From Oxalobacter paeniformigenes (GTDB taxonomy: Bacteria; Pseudomonadota; Gammaproteobacteria; Burkholderiales; Burkholderiaceae_D): 64,000 nucleotides of DNA. The DNA lies in contig NZ_JAMKYL010000002.1 of the NCBI RefSeq assembly GCF_027158465.1, positions 62,001 through 126,000 on the forward strand. The letters are read 5' to 3'. Of this stretch, positions 1-8,823 are shown piece after piece. Position 1 is the stretch's first letter; each line of letters begins with the position of its first letter. The position numbers and the translations under genes were made by a program. A model generated the notes under the pieces. It saw nothing but the letters and a program-made list of their open reading frames with translations. It had not been told where the DNA came from and ran no database searches.

Positions 1-1
1 G

Positions 2-3000
2 CTGGCGAATTCAATCGATATTCGGGGCGATTTGTCGCATCCAAGATTCGCCGAACGTATTTCGGACTTTTCGAAATGGAAAGGTGAACTCTATGCGGAT
101 ATGCCGGGTGTCCGGCTGGATGAGTGGAAGCGGTTTGTCGATTTCCCTCTGGATGTACAAGGCGGTTCCGGCTCTGTCCGGGCCTGGTTGGCCCTGGATG
201 GGCTCAGATTGTCCGGCGTGACAGCCGATATCGAAGGCAAGAATATCCGGTTTACGCCTGATACGACGTTGCCGGTACTGGATGTAAGCCGCGTGTCGGG
301 GCGTTTTTCGATGGAAACGCCAAAATACCGCACGGCGGCAGACAATCCGCAGAAAAAGCCGGTGTACACGTATGCTGCCAACCATTTCTCGATGGAAACG
401 GCAGAAGGCAAAGCGCTGCACGATACCACATTCTCCGTCATGTATGTGCCCGGACAGGACCGTGTGCCTGAAGAGCTGAAAGTCGAAATCGGCAAGCTTG
501 ATATCAGTGAACTGACGGCGTTTTTGCCCTATTTGCCGATCGAAAAGGAGATGCGCAGCCAGGTGGAATCGCGACATCTGGCGGGCAAACTGTCCGGTGT
601 CACCGTCCAATGGAAGCAGGCCGCCGGCACCGATCCCGTTTATCTGGTTCAGGGACGGTTTGAGGGGTTGACCGTTTTGGAAAAGAACGGAACCGGTCAT
701 GCCGAAGTTTCTTCAGGACAAATTGCGCAGTTGCCCGCGCATCCGGGATTCGCGAATTTGAGCGGCTCGGTTTCCGCCAATGAATATGGCGGTGAATTGG
801 TGTTGGACTCGAAGAATGCCGTGCTGGCGCTGCCGTTTTATGCTGCGAATGTTCCGCAAAAGGCCGATGGGCTGATGGCGAAAATCGGATGGAAACGTTC
901 GGCAGACAACGTCCTGTCGGTCGATATCGGACAATTGTCACTGTTGCAGGATGGTATGCGGATGAATATTTCCGGGCAATATACGAACGATCTGAAAGAT
1001 ACGGCGAACCGGTATGGCAGTGCGGATTTGAAGGCGAAAATCGAAAATCTGGAAATCGCGCGTGTCAGAAAATACATCCCGCTTCAGACTCCCGTTTCAC
1101 TCAAAGAATGGTTGAGCGGTGCCCTGAAAGGCGGGAAAGTCAGTGAGGCGGAAATTCACCTTAAAGGGGCGCTTGCCGATTTTCCGTATGCAGGGCAGAG
1201 CGGAAATGGCATTTTCTCGGTTCGTGCCCGGTTGGCCGACGGTTTGCTGAATTTCACTCCTGATACGTTTGCCGATGGGGGCAAACGTCCGTTATGGCCG
1301 GTTATCGAAAAAATCCAGGGTGAATTTCGCATGAACGGCAGTTATCTGGCTATCCATGCCGACAGCGCGGAGACCAACCATGCGGTACTGGAAAATGTGG
1401 ATGTCATTATCGCCGATGTCCTGTCGGACAATCCGCAGCTCGATATCAAGGGAAAGGCGGCAGGAACCTTGCAGCATTTGGTCGGATATGTGAATTTGTC
1501 ACCTGTTACGGACTGGATCGGACACCTGACGGAAAAAACCACAGCGACCGGCAACGCGAAACTGGCACTCGAAATGCATTTGCCGCTTGAAAAAATGGCG
1601 GCTTCCACGGTCAAGGGGACATTGCAGTTCGACAATAACGATATTGTTTTGCTGGAAGATTTGCCGGTTATCACGAAAACGCAAGGGCAGTTGCTGTTTT
1701 CCGAAAAAGGTTTCCGGCTGGAAAAAGTCCGTGGGGATTTTCTGCATGAACCGGTTACGGTATCAGGCGGGACGCAGCCGGACGGACATTTTCTGGTACG
1801 TGCCGACGGCGTGTTGAGTGCAAGGGGATTGCAACGTACCTATCATACGGGTGCGATGGGCAAGCTGGTACAAAATCTTTCGGGCAATACACCGTATACC
1901 GTCAGCATCAGGGATGGCATGATACGGGTCGACTCGTCACTGAAAGGCCTGAAAATCGGTTTGCCGACTCCGTTGGGCAAACCGGCAGGCAGTGTGCTGC
2001 CTTTAAGTGTCATTCTGAAAGATTTGCCTTCCGCCGGGCATAGTATGCGGGATGAACTGTCTGTCGTTTATGGGGAAAACATGACGGCAAGATACTTGCG
2101 ACAGAAAGAAAAACGTTCGGCATGGCGTGTCATGCAAGGCGGAATCGGTATCAACACGAAACCGGTATTGCAGGACGGACTGTCGCTGGGTATCAGCTTG
2201 CACAGTGTCGATTTCAATACGTGGAGCGGATTTCTCAAGGATTTTTACTCGCCTTCAGGCGAGAAAGGCGGCGCATCTTCCGAGGAAAGTACGCTGGTGC
2301 AATATGTTTATCCGCGATATTTCTCGGTTGATGCCGATGAAATCATGGCGCTGGATATGTGGTTGACCGATGTCCGTCTTAACGGATCGCGTCAGGGAGG
2401 AAACTGGGATTTCCGTATCGGGTCGAACCAGATCAACGGACAACTGAAATGGCAGGAAGCGACGGGAAAAGACGTTACCGGCAAGCTCATCGCACGGCTG
2501 AAATCGCTCAATATCCTGCAATCTTCGCTCAAACAGGCATCCAGTACTGCCGGCAAGGAAAATACTTACTGGATTCCGTCGCTGGATATTGTGACGGACG
2601 AGCTGACGCTTTTTGAAAAACGTCTGGGCAAAACGGAAATCGTGGCCAACAATGTGTCTTTCAAGGGAGGACGCGAGTGGCGGATCAACCGGCTGAAAAT
2701 CACCAATCCCGATGCGGTACTCGAGGCATCGGGCAGCTGGATTTCGGTTGCCGGCAACAGGCAGCAAACCCGGTTGCACTACATATTGAATATCAAGAAT
2801 GCCGGGAAATTGCTGGGACGTCTCGGATATGACGATCTGATCAAACGCGGAAATGGGGAAATGAAAGGCGATCTCAGCTGGGAAGGGTTGCCTTTCGCAC
2901 TGGATTTGCCGTCGTTATCGGGCAAGATGTCGCTCAAGGTGCAGGCAGGACAGTTTCTGAAGGCTGATCCGGGGGCCGCCAAGTTGCTCAGCGTCATCAG

Positions 3001-3409
3001 TCTGCAGTCGTTGCCGCGCCGTTTGAATCTGGATTTCCGCGACATCTTCTCCAAAGGATTCGCCTTTGACGAAATTACGGCGAATGCCACGATCGCCAAT
3101 GGCATCATGCATACGGAAAATCTGAAAATGAACGGGGTCAATGCGACAGTCCTGATGAATGGCAGCGTCAATATCGCCAGAGAGTCGCAGAACCTGCATG
3201 TGGTCATCATTCCGGAAATCAACGCGGCGGCCGCATCCATTGCCTATGGTTTCATCAATCCGGCTATCGGAATCGGCACGTTTCTTGCGCAGATGTTCCT
3301 GAGAGAACCGTTGATGAAACAGTTTACGCACGAATACAGTATCACGGGGACATGGAAAGAGCCGGTTATCCGTGAAGTCAAGGGCGATACGGGAAAGAAA
3401 ACAGGCTAG
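2..3409 (+). CDS. yhdP: YhdP family AsmA-like protein, 5' truncated by the window edge
   Basis: Large protein of the YhdP/TamB/AsmA superfamily. In enterobacteria these are bridge-like inner-membrane-anchored proteins that carry phospholipid towards the outer membrane. The frame is open from base 2 without a start, so the N-terminal membrane anchor and first part of the protein lie outside the window; about 1,135 residues are visible. The visible part consists of long alternating beta-strand stretches, including a LSHP..RISDFSKWKGELYADMP-like segment typical of the family (about the first 40 visible residues), and ends in an AsmA-like C-terminal region with an IAYGFINPAIGIGTFLAQ helix. It is followed 26 nt later by the amidase gene and then tldD, an order common in betaproteobacteria. 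Family identity is firm; the lipid-transport role is by homology. Confidence 0.88.
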   Translation: MANSIDIRGDLSHPRFAERISDFSKWKGELYADMPGVRLDEWKRFVDFPLDVQGGSGSVRAWLALDGLRLSGVTADIEGKNIRFTPDTTLPVLDVSRVSGRFSMETPKYRTAADNPQKKPVYTYAANHFSMETAEGKALHDTTFSVMYVPGQDRVPEELKVEIGKLDISELTAFLPYLPIEKEMRSQVESRHLAGKLSGVTVQWKQAAGTDPVYLVQGRFEGLTVLEKNGTGHAEVSSGQIAQLPAHPGFANLSGSVSANEYGGELVLDSKNAVLALPFYAANVPQKADGLMAKIGWKRSADNVLSVDIGQLSLLQDGMRMNISGQYTNDLKDTANRYGSADLKAKIENLEIARVRKYIPLQTPVSLKEWLSGALKGGKVSEAEIHLKGALADFPYAGQSGNGIFSVRARLADGLLNFTPDTFADGGKRPLWPVIEKIQGEFRMNGSYLAIHADSAETNHAVLENVDVIIADVLSDNPQLDIKGKAAGTLQHLVGYVNLSPVTDWIGHLTEKTTATGNAKLALEMHLPLEKMAASTVKGTLQFDNNDIVLLEDLPVITKTQGQLLFSEKGFRLEKVRGDFLHEPVTVSGGTQPDGHFLVRADGVLSARGLQRTYHTGAMGKLVQNLSGNTPYTVSIRDGMIRVDSSLKGLKIGLPTPLGKPAGSVLPLSVILKDLPSAGHSMRDELSVVYGENMTARYLRQKEKRSAWRVMQGGIGINTKPVLQDGLSLGISLHSVDFNTWSGFLKDFYSPSGEKGGASSEESTLVQYVYPRYFSVDADEIMALDMWLTDVRLNGSRQGGNWDFRIGSNQINGQLKWQEATGKDVTGKLIARLKSLNILQSSLKQASSTAGKENTYWIPSLDIVTDELTLFEKRLGKTEIVANNVSFKGGREWRINRLKITNPDAVLEASGSWISVAGNRQQTRLHYILNIKNAGKLLGRLGYDDLIKRGNGEMKGDLSWEGLPFALDLPSLSGKMSLKVQAGQFLKADPGAAKLLSVISLQSLPRRLNLDFRDIFSKGFAFDEITANATIANGIMHTENLKMNGVNATVLMNGSVNIARESQNLHVVIIPEINAAAASIAYGFINPAIGIGTFLAQMFLREPLMKQFTHEYSITGTWKEPVIREVKGDTGKKTG

Positions 3410-3435
3410 ACAAACAGTCAGTGAAAGGAGTGAGC

Positions 3436-4233
3436 ATGACGAAAGTGGCTGCCATCCAGATGGTTTCCACGCCGGTTGTCGAGGAAAATATCGCGACGGC
3501 AAGACGTTTGATCGGAGAGGCGGCCAGTCAGGGTGCCGATCTGGTTTTGTTGCCGGAGTACTGGCCGGGTATCGGTTATAACGATACGGAAAAATTGCAA
3601 CATGCCGAAGTGTTCGGAAAGGGCGTGATCCAGGATTTCATGGCGGAAATGGCGCGTGAAAACGGTATCTGGCTGATCGGCGGGACACTTTCGCTGGTAT
3701 CGGATGAACCCGGAAAAGTGTTGAATAGTTCGCTGGTTTACGATGCAGCTGGCAAAAACGTCGCTCGTTACGACAAGATTCACCTGTTCGGATTTTCGAC
3801 GGAGCGCGAATCGTATGACGAGTCGCTGGCGATTACCGGCGGGCATGATGTCGTGACGTTTCAGGCGCCATTCGGCAAAGTGGGGTTGTCGGTCTGCTAC
3901 GATCTGCGATTTCCGGAACTGTACCGCGCATTCGGCGACTGTGCGCTGATCGTGGTGCCGTCAGCATTTACTTATACGACGGGCAAGGTTCACTGGGAAA
4001 TCCTCTTGCGTGCACGTGCGATCGAGAATCAGGCTTATGTGCTTGCAGCCGCACAAGGTGGCAGGCATGTCACGGGACGCCGGACATGGGGACATACCAT
4101 GCTGATCGATCCATGGGGCGAGGTGAAAGCGGTATTGCCGGAAGGCGAAGGTGTGGTTGCCGGCGAACTGGATTTCGGGAGAATGGCGTCCATTCGTGAA
4201 AAGTTGCCTGCCTTAAGACATCGCAAGCTCTGA
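3436..4233 (+). CDS. Carbon-nitrogen hydrolase (Nit1/Nit2-like omega-amidase or deaminated glutathione amidase)
   Basis: 265-residue nitrilase-superfamily amidase. The catalytic triad is visible as Glu41 (LLPEYW), Lys114 (YDKIHLF) and Cys154 (SVCYDLRFPELYR). The CYDLRFPEL signature around the nucleophile matches the Nit1/YbeM-like deaminated glutathione amidase and omega-amidase branches, which repair or recycle amide side products in the cytoplasm. The start chosen is the ATG at 3436, preceded by a strong AAAGGAG at a proper distance; an upstream GTG at 3421 is in frame but would bury that ribosome-binding site. It lies between yhdP and tldD and is probably cotranscribed with yhdP. The exact substrate cannot be read from the sequence. 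Confidence 0.88.
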   Translation: MTKVAAIQMVSTPVVEENIATARRLIGEAASQGADLVLLPEYWPGIGYNDTEKLQHAEVFGKGVIQDFMAEMARENGIWLIGGTLSLVSDEPGKVLNSSLVYDAAGKNVARYDKIHLFGFSTERESYDESLAITGGHDVVTFQAPFGKVGLSVCYDLRFPELYRAFGDCALIVVPSAFTYTTGKVHWEILLRARAIENQAYVLAAAQGGRHVTGRRTWGHTMLIDPWGEVKAVLPEGEGVVAGELDFGRMASIREKLPALRHRKL

Positions 4234-4397
4234 TATCCATTTCACGGTAAGGTGACGAAATGCTGTTTGCCGGTGCAAATGGTGTTTCGCCCATTCCATG
4301 CATATCGTGCATCTGGCCGGTATGTCTGCGCATGTCTGCAATTTTTCGCACAATACACTACAATCGCCATGTACTTTCACTCAAAGGATTGTTACTG

Positions 4398-5858
4398 ATG
4401 TCCTCCACCCATTTGACAAAAGACGCCCTTGGATTGGCCAAATCCGTTTTGCTGGAACCTTTCGGTCTGGATGAACTGGCGCTGGTTCGTGCAATCGGTG
4501 GTATTTTCACGCATCAGGTCGATTATGCCGATCTGTATTTCCAGTTCACGAAAAACGAAAGCTGGAGTCTGGAGGAAAGTATCGTCAAGACGGGCAGTTT
4601 TTCGATCGACAAAGGTGTCGGTGTCCGCGCGGTATCGGGTGACAAAACGGCATTTTCCTATTCGGACGATATTTCGATGGCTTCGCTTGAGGAAGCGGCC
4701 AAAGCGACCCGGACGATCGGCAGGCAGGGCGCCGGACAAGCGAAAGTCGCTACCTCGCTGAGGTCGTCGGCAGTGCATTCGCTGTATATCCCGAATGATC
4801 CCCTCCAGACGATCAGTGCGGCGGAAAAAGTGGCCATCCTGGAAAAGGTCGAAAAACTTGCCAAGGCAACCGATCCGCGCATCGTGCAAGTCATGGCAGG
4901 TCTTGCAGGCGAGTTCGATATCGTGATGGTCGTGCGCAGCGACGGTACATTGGCAGCCGATGTCAGACCGCTGATCCGTTTGTCCGTGACCGTCATTGCC
5001 GAAGAAAACGGACGGCGTGAAATGGGAACGGCCGGTGGCGGTGGCCGTTATGGCTATACCTATTTCACTGACGAGCTGATCCGGCAATATGTCGATGAAG
5101 CCACACGTTCGGCGCTGGTCAATCTCGAAGCGCGTCCCGCTCCGGCGGGGCCCATGACGGTCGTACTGGGCTCCGGCTGGCCCGGTGTTCTACTGCATGA
5201 AGCGGTCGGGCATGGTCTGGAAGGCGATTTCAACCGGAAAGGCTCCAGTGCCTTTTCCGGAAGACTGGGCGAGAAAGTGGCGGCTGACGGTATTACCGTA
5301 GTCGATGACGGCTCCATCGCCAACCGGCGCGGTTCGCTGAACATGGATGACGAAGGCAATCAGACACAATGTACGGTGCTGATCGAGAACGGGATACTCA
5401 AAGGGTATTTGCAGGATACCCTGAATGCGCGTCTGATGAATATGCCGGTAACGGGAAATGCACGGCGTGAATCGTTTGCTCATTTGCCGATGCCGCGCAT
5501 GACCAATACATTCATGCTGGCAGGCAATCGGGAACCGGATGAAATCATCGCGTCGGTCAAAAAAGGATTGTATGCGGCGAATTTCGGTGGCGGGCAGGTG
5601 GACATCACGAACGGCAAATTCGTGTTTTCCGCCAGCGAAGCGTATATGATCGAAAACGGCAAGCTGACGTATCCGGTGAAGGGAGCGACCCTGATCGGAA
5701 ACGGCCCGGATATTCTGAAGCGGGTTTCCATGATCGGCAACGATATGCGGCTGGATTCCGGTATCGGTGTCTGTGGAAAGGAAGGACAAAGTGTGCCGGT
5801 CGGCGTCGGACAGCCGACATTGCGTATCGAGGACGTCACTGTCGGCGGAACCGTGTAA
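4398..5858 (+). CDS. tldD: TldD metalloprotease subunit
   Basis: 486-residue TldD, which with TldE/PmbA forms a zinc protease that degrades unfolded peptides and matures some RiPPs such as microcin B17 in the cytoplasm. The metal-binding HEAVGHGLEGD motif (HExxxH type) is clear near the middle, and the C-terminal GGTV ending is typical. The frame extends further upstream, but the ATG at 4398 (MSSTHLTKD) gives the usual family length and follows an AAAGGA element. No pmbA/tldE gene is in the window, so the partner must be elsewhere. About 160 nt separate it from the amidase gene, so it may have its own promoter. Confidence 0.93.
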   Translation: MSSTHLTKDALGLAKSVLLEPFGLDELALVRAIGGIFTHQVDYADLYFQFTKNESWSLEESIVKTGSFSIDKGVGVRAVSGDKTAFSYSDDISMASLEEAAKATRTIGRQGAGQAKVATSLRSSAVHSLYIPNDPLQTISAAEKVAILEKVEKLAKATDPRIVQVMAGLAGEFDIVMVVRSDGTLAADVRPLIRLSVTVIAEENGRREMGTAGGGGRYGYTYFTDELIRQYVDEATRSALVNLEARPAPAGPMTVVLGSGWPGVLLHEAVGHGLEGDFNRKGSSAFSGRLGEKVAADGITVVDDGSIANRRGSLNMDDEGNQTQCTVLIENGILKGYLQDTLNARLMNMPVTGNARRESFAHLPMPRMTNTFMLAGNREPDEIIASVKKGLYAANFGGGQVDITNGKFVFSASEAYMIENGKLTYPVKGATLIGNGPDILKRVSMIGNDMRLDSGIGVCGKEGQSVPVGVGQPTLRIEDVTVGGTV

Positions 5859-5873
5859 AATAAAAAGAAATTT

Positions 5874-5902
5874 TTGTCAGACCGGAAAAACTGGTTTACA
5901 AT
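5874..5902 (+). promoter_or_regulatory. Candidate sigma70 promoter of aroG leader
   Basis: A -35 box TTGTCA (5874-5879) and -10 box TACAAT (5897-5902) are separated by exactly 17 nt. This predicts transcription from about 5909, some 30 nt before the leader-peptide ATG and about 180 nt before aroG. It starts just after the tldD stop codon. Confidence 0.7.
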
Positions 5903-5938
5903 GAATGAACATATAGTATCAAGCGCCTGTTTTGTAAA

Positions 5939-6022
5939 ATGTTGAACTTCGCTCACTTTTATTATTTTTACTTTAGCTATTCCAGCCCGTTGGCGGTGGA
6001 GAAGCGGCAAGCGCTCGAGTAA
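5939..6022 (+). CDS. aroG leader peptide (Phe/Tyr-rich attenuation peptide)
   Basis: A 27-codon reading frame between promoter and terminator. It begins MLNFAHFYYFYFSYSS and ends with TAA at 6020-6022. Residues 4-14 hold four Phe and four Tyr, including seven aromatic residues among residues 7-14, the pattern expected of a ribosome-mediated attenuator that senses charged tRNA-Phe and tRNA-Tyr. Its 3' half overlaps the RNA segment (TGGCGGT, 5991-5997) that can pair with the first terminator arm. I see no strong Shine-Dalgarno sequence before the ATG, so translation may be weak or start close to the mRNA 5' end. It is too short for ordinary gene callers. Confidence 0.82.
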   Translation: MLNFAHFYYFYFSYSSPLAVEKRQALE

Positions 6023-6068
6023 AGAGAATACCGAAATTCCCGAAAACCGCCAGAATTGGCGGTTTTTT
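5980..6068 (+). promoter_or_regulatory. Transcription attenuator of aroG (mutually exclusive hairpins)
   Basis: The terminator is a 10-bp perfect stem, 6043-6052 with 6057-6066, a four-base loop and a run of six T. Its first arm ACCGCCA (6046-6052) is also a perfect complement of TGGCGGT at 5991-5997, giving an antiterminator. The 5991-5997 segment can in turn be held in an upstream hairpin (TTCCAGCC at 5980-5987 with GGC at 5992-5994 and TGGAG at 5997-6001). A ribosome stalled on Phe/Tyr codons 7-12 would open the upstream hairpin and favour antitermination; free translation would favour termination. The pairings are seen in sequence; the mechanism is inferred from known amino-acid leaders. 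Confidence 0.8.
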
Positions 6069-6091
6069 CGTTTATCAAGACTGGAAAAACA

Positions 6092-7153
6092 ATGAAACCC
6101 ACCGATGATTTAAGAATTCTCGCGATGAAAGAACTGACACCACCTTCTCATTTGATACGCGAGTTTCCCTGCCTCGAGAAGGCAGCCGAAACGGTTTCAA
6201 CCTGCAGAGAGTCCATCCATCGTGTCCTGCACGATCAGGATGATCGTCTCGTCGTGATTATCGGCCCCTGTTCGATTCACGATCCGAAAGCCGCAATGGA
6301 ATATGCCCATCGTCTGGCAGAGGAACAGCAGCGTTATGCCAACGATCTGATCGTCGTCATGCGGGTATATTTCGAAAAACCACGTACGACGATCGGCTGG
6401 AAAGGCCTGATCAACGACCCGTTCATGGATCACAGCTACCGTATCAACGAAGGTTTGCACATCGCACGTGAACTGTTGCGTGACGTCAACGAACTGGGGC
6501 TGCCGGCCGCAACCGAATATCTGGATATGATCAGCCCGCAATATGTGGCTGACATGATCAGCTGGGGAGCGATCGGTGCGCGAACGACGGAATCGCAGGT
6601 TCATCGTGAATTGTCGTCAGGCCTGTCGTGCCCGGTCGGATTCAAAAACGGTACGGACGGCAACATCAAGATCGCGATCGATGCCATCAAGGCTGCTTCA
6701 CATCCGCACCATTTCCTGTCGGTTACCAAAGGCGGTCATACCGCCATTTTCGAAACGCAGGGCAATCACGACTGTCATATCATTTTGCGTGGCGGTTACA
6801 AGCCAAATTACGATGCTGCGAGTGTCGAGGCAGCTTGTCAGGCTGTCGAAGCGGCCGGCCTGTCGCCGAGAATCATGATCGACGCCTCGCATGGCAACAG
6901 CTCCAAGAAGGCGGAAAATCAGGTTCCGGTCTGTGCGGAAGTCGGGCGGAATATCGCCAGCGGCAACAACAAGATCATTGGTGTCATGATCGAGTCGAAT
7001 CTGGTCGGAGGTCGTCAGGATCATGTTCCTGGCAAACCGCTGGTTTATGGTCAGTCTGTAACCGATGCCTGTATCGGCTGGGATGACAGCAGCAAACTCC
7101 TGAAAGATCTGGCGGATTCCGTCAAGAGACGTCGTGATGTGCTGAAGAAGTGA
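6092..7153 (+). CDS. aroG: 3-deoxy-7-phosphoheptulonate synthase (DAHP synthase, class I)
   Basis: 353-residue class I DAHP synthase, condensing phosphoenolpyruvate and erythrose 4-phosphate in the first step of the shikimate pathway. Characteristic motifs include IIGPCSIHDP, the KPRTTIGWKGLINDP stretch, GARTTESQVHRE and DASHGNSSKK with the active-site and metal ligands. Length matches AroG/AroF/AroH of enterobacteria (about 350). The start is the ATG at 6092; a TTG at 6056 is in frame but lies inside the attenuator terminator stem and is not credible. Control by Phe and Tyr is strongly suggested by the leader upstream. Feedback type (Phe- or Tyr-sensitive) cannot be settled by eye. Confidence 0.95.
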   Translation: MKPTDDLRILAMKELTPPSHLIREFPCLEKAAETVSTCRESIHRVLHDQDDRLVVIIGPCSIHDPKAAMEYAHRLAEEQQRYANDLIVVMRVYFEKPRTTIGWKGLINDPFMDHSYRINEGLHIARELLRDVNELGLPAATEYLDMISPQYVADMISWGAIGARTTESQVHRELSSGLSCPVGFKNGTDGNIKIAIDAIKAASHPHHFLSVTKGGHTAIFETQGNHDCHIILRGGYKPNYDAASVEAACQAVEAAGLSPRIMIDASHGNSSKKAENQVPVCAEVGRNIASGNNKIIGVMIESNLVGGRQDHVPGKPLVYGQSVTDACIGWDDSSKLLKDLADSVKRRRDVLKK

Positions 7154-7160
7154 AACAGAA

Positions 7161-7185
7161 AAGCCGCCTTTGAGGCGGCTTTTTT
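7161..7185. terminator. Bidirectional terminator between aroG and yajQ
   Basis: AAGCCGCC (7161-7168) pairs with GGCGGCTT (7174-7181) over a five-base loop. T runs on the plus side and A runs on the other side let it serve both converging genes. The yajQ stop codon begins at the edge of the T tract. Confidence 0.85.
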
Positions 7186-7670
7186 CAGTTGCGGAAGTTG
7201 TTGAATTCAAGCGGGATGTCTGAGACTTCCTTGCGAAGCATGGCCATGGTGGCTTGCAGATCGTCTTTTTTCGCACCGGTGACACGAACAGCATCGCCCT
7301 GGATGCTGGCCTGTACTTTCAGCTTGTTGTCCTTGACCAGCTTGACGATTTTTTTCGCCTGATCGCTGGCGATACCGTTTTTGACGGTTACAAGCTGTTT
7401 GACCTTGTCGCCGCTGATTTTTTCGATTTTGCCTTCATCGAGAAAGCGGATATCGACTTTCCGTTTGGCCATCTTGCCGGTCAGCACATCCTTGACTTGT
7501 CCCAGCTGGAATTCGGAATCGGCGAAGACCGTCAGTTCGTGTTCTTTCTGTTCCACGCGTGCATCGCTGCCGCGAAAGTCGAAACGGGTGCCGATTTCCT
7601 TGTTCGTCTGGTCGACAGCGTTTCGGACTTCGACCATGTTGGCTTCGGATACGACGTCAAAAGAGGGCAT
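7185..7670 (-). CDS. yajQ: YajQ family nucleotide/nucleic-acid binding protein
   Basis: 161-residue YajQ (DUF520/UPF0234) protein with two ferredoxin-like half-domains. It begins MPSFDVVSE and contains the GTRFDFRGSDA segment typical of the family. YajQ proteins bind RNA or GTP, and one Xanthomonas homologue is a cyclic-di-GMP receptor that works with a LysR-type regulator; a cytoplasmic role is expected but its function here is unknown. It is divergent from murB and converges on aroG through a shared terminator. Confidence 0.93.
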   Translation of the reverse strand: MPSFDVVSEANMVEVRNAVDQTNKEIGTRFDFRGSDARVEQKEHELTVFADSEFQLGQVKDVLTGKMAKRKVDIRFLDEGKIEKISGDKVKQLVTVKNGIASDQAKKIVKLVKDNKLKVQASIQGDAVRVTGAKKDDLQATMAMLRKEVSDIPLEFNNFRN

Positions 7671-7791
7671 AGATCACCTTTCTTGCAAATTCCTCGACAG
7701 AGGACATCAATAGTCATTAAGATTGCAGTCTGCATTGTAACGAACAAAATTCCGGTATGCCACCCGGTATCCGTTTCCAACAGTAACGACC

Positions 7792-8820
7792 ATGATTTTC
7801 CCCGATAACGTCATGCATGATTTTCCGCTGTGTGAACTGAATACGTTTCACATGGATGTATCCGCCAGAGCATATATAGCGGTAACCGGCATCGACGAGC
7901 TTGAGGGGATTTGCAGGCATGAAACATTGGCACACATGCCAAAACTGGTGATCGGCGGCGGCAGCAACCTGTTGTTGACCGGATATGTCGACAAGCTGGT
8001 CTTGCACATGCAGATGAAAGGGATTTTCCGTGAAGGGGAAGATGACGAATATGTTTATCTGCGTGCCGCTGCAGGAGAACGGTGGCAGGATCTGGTGGAC
8101 CGGTGTCTGGCAAACGGACTGGGAGGCCTGGAAAATCTTGCCGGTATCCCCGGTACGGTGGGTGCAGCGCCCGTACAGAATATCGGTGCCTATGGAGCGG
8201 AGCTGAAAGACTGTTTCTTTTCGTTGCGTGCTTTTGATTTCGCGAGTGGAAAACTTGTCGAAATGAACCGGAATGATTGCCGTTTTTCCTATCGTGACAG
8301 TATTTTCAAACATGAAATGAAAGATCGGTTGGTGATCGTGGACGTGACGTTTGCATTGCCCAAACGCTGGACGCCCAATATTGCCTATGGCGACGTGGCG
8401 CGCGAGCTGGAAAAGTCCGGGATTTCCAGACCATCTCCGGCCGATATCGGCGGAGTCATCGTCAAAATCCGTCGAAGCAAATTGCCGAACCCCGCTGTTC
8501 TGGGAAATGCAGGCAGTTTTTTCAAGAATCCTACGGTAACGGCCGAAGAAATGGCCTCTCTGAAACGACTGCATCCTGATATCCCGGCATACGAACAGGC
8601 GGATGGACGCTATCGTATCGCTGCCGGCTGGCTGATCGACAGGTGCGGATGGAAAGGGCGTCGTATCGGTGATGCCGGGGTTTGCGAAACGCAGGCGCTG
8701 GTATTGGTCAACCATGGCCGCGCCACAGGCGCGGAGATGGTTGAGTTGGCCGGTGCGATCGAACAGGATGTGATGGCCCGTTTCGGTATCCGGCTGGAGC
8801 CGGAACCGGTATTCGTCTGA
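7792..8820 (+). CDS. murB: UDP-N-acetylenolpyruvoylglucosamine reductase
   Basis: 342-residue type I MurB, the flavoenzyme that reduces UDP-GlcNAc-enolpyruvate to UDP-MurNAc. It has the FAD-binding start (NTFHMDVSARAY, IGGGSNLLL), the GIPGTVGAAPVQNIGAYG loop, the SYRDSIFK region and the GNAGSFFKNP motif carrying the catalytic serine. Length equals the E. coli enzyme. The gene stands alone, away from the dcw cluster. It ends only 3 nt before the convergent mtnA stop, with no terminator between them. A second in-frame ATG at 7813 would shorten it by seven residues. Confidence 0.95.
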   Translation: MIFPDNVMHDFPLCELNTFHMDVSARAYIAVTGIDELEGICRHETLAHMPKLVIGGGSNLLLTGYVDKLVLHMQMKGIFREGEDDEYVYLRAAAGERWQDLVDRCLANGLGGLENLAGIPGTVGAAPVQNIGAYGAELKDCFFSLRAFDFASGKLVEMNRNDCRFSYRDSIFKHEMKDRLVIVDVTFALPKRWTPNIAYGDVARELEKSGISRPSPADIGGVIVKIRRSKLPNPAVLGNAGSFFKNPTVTAEEMASLKRLHPDIPAYEQADGRYRIAAGWLIDRCGWKGRRIGDAGVCETQALVLVNHGRATGAEMVELAGAIEQDVMARFGIRLEPEPVFV

Positions 8821-8823
8821 AAA

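Noticed and set aside
26..3409. Repeated TCG- and GGC-rich stretches in yhdP as possible DNA repeats
   Set aside because: They reflect codon use in a long beta-rich protein and show no regular period.
5901..5945. Alternative short frame from ATG 5901 as leader peptide
   Set aside because: It starts within the -10 box, upstream of the predicted transcription start, and lacks a run of aromatic codons; the frame from 5939 fits the attenuator.
6056..6091. TTG start for aroG 12 codons upstream
   Set aside because: It lies inside the attenuator terminator stem, and the extra residues have no family match; ATG 6092 gives the normal AroG length.
7722..7732. TGCAGtCTGCA palindrome between yajQ and murB
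   Set aside because: Only five base pairs per arm and no other support; chance is likely.
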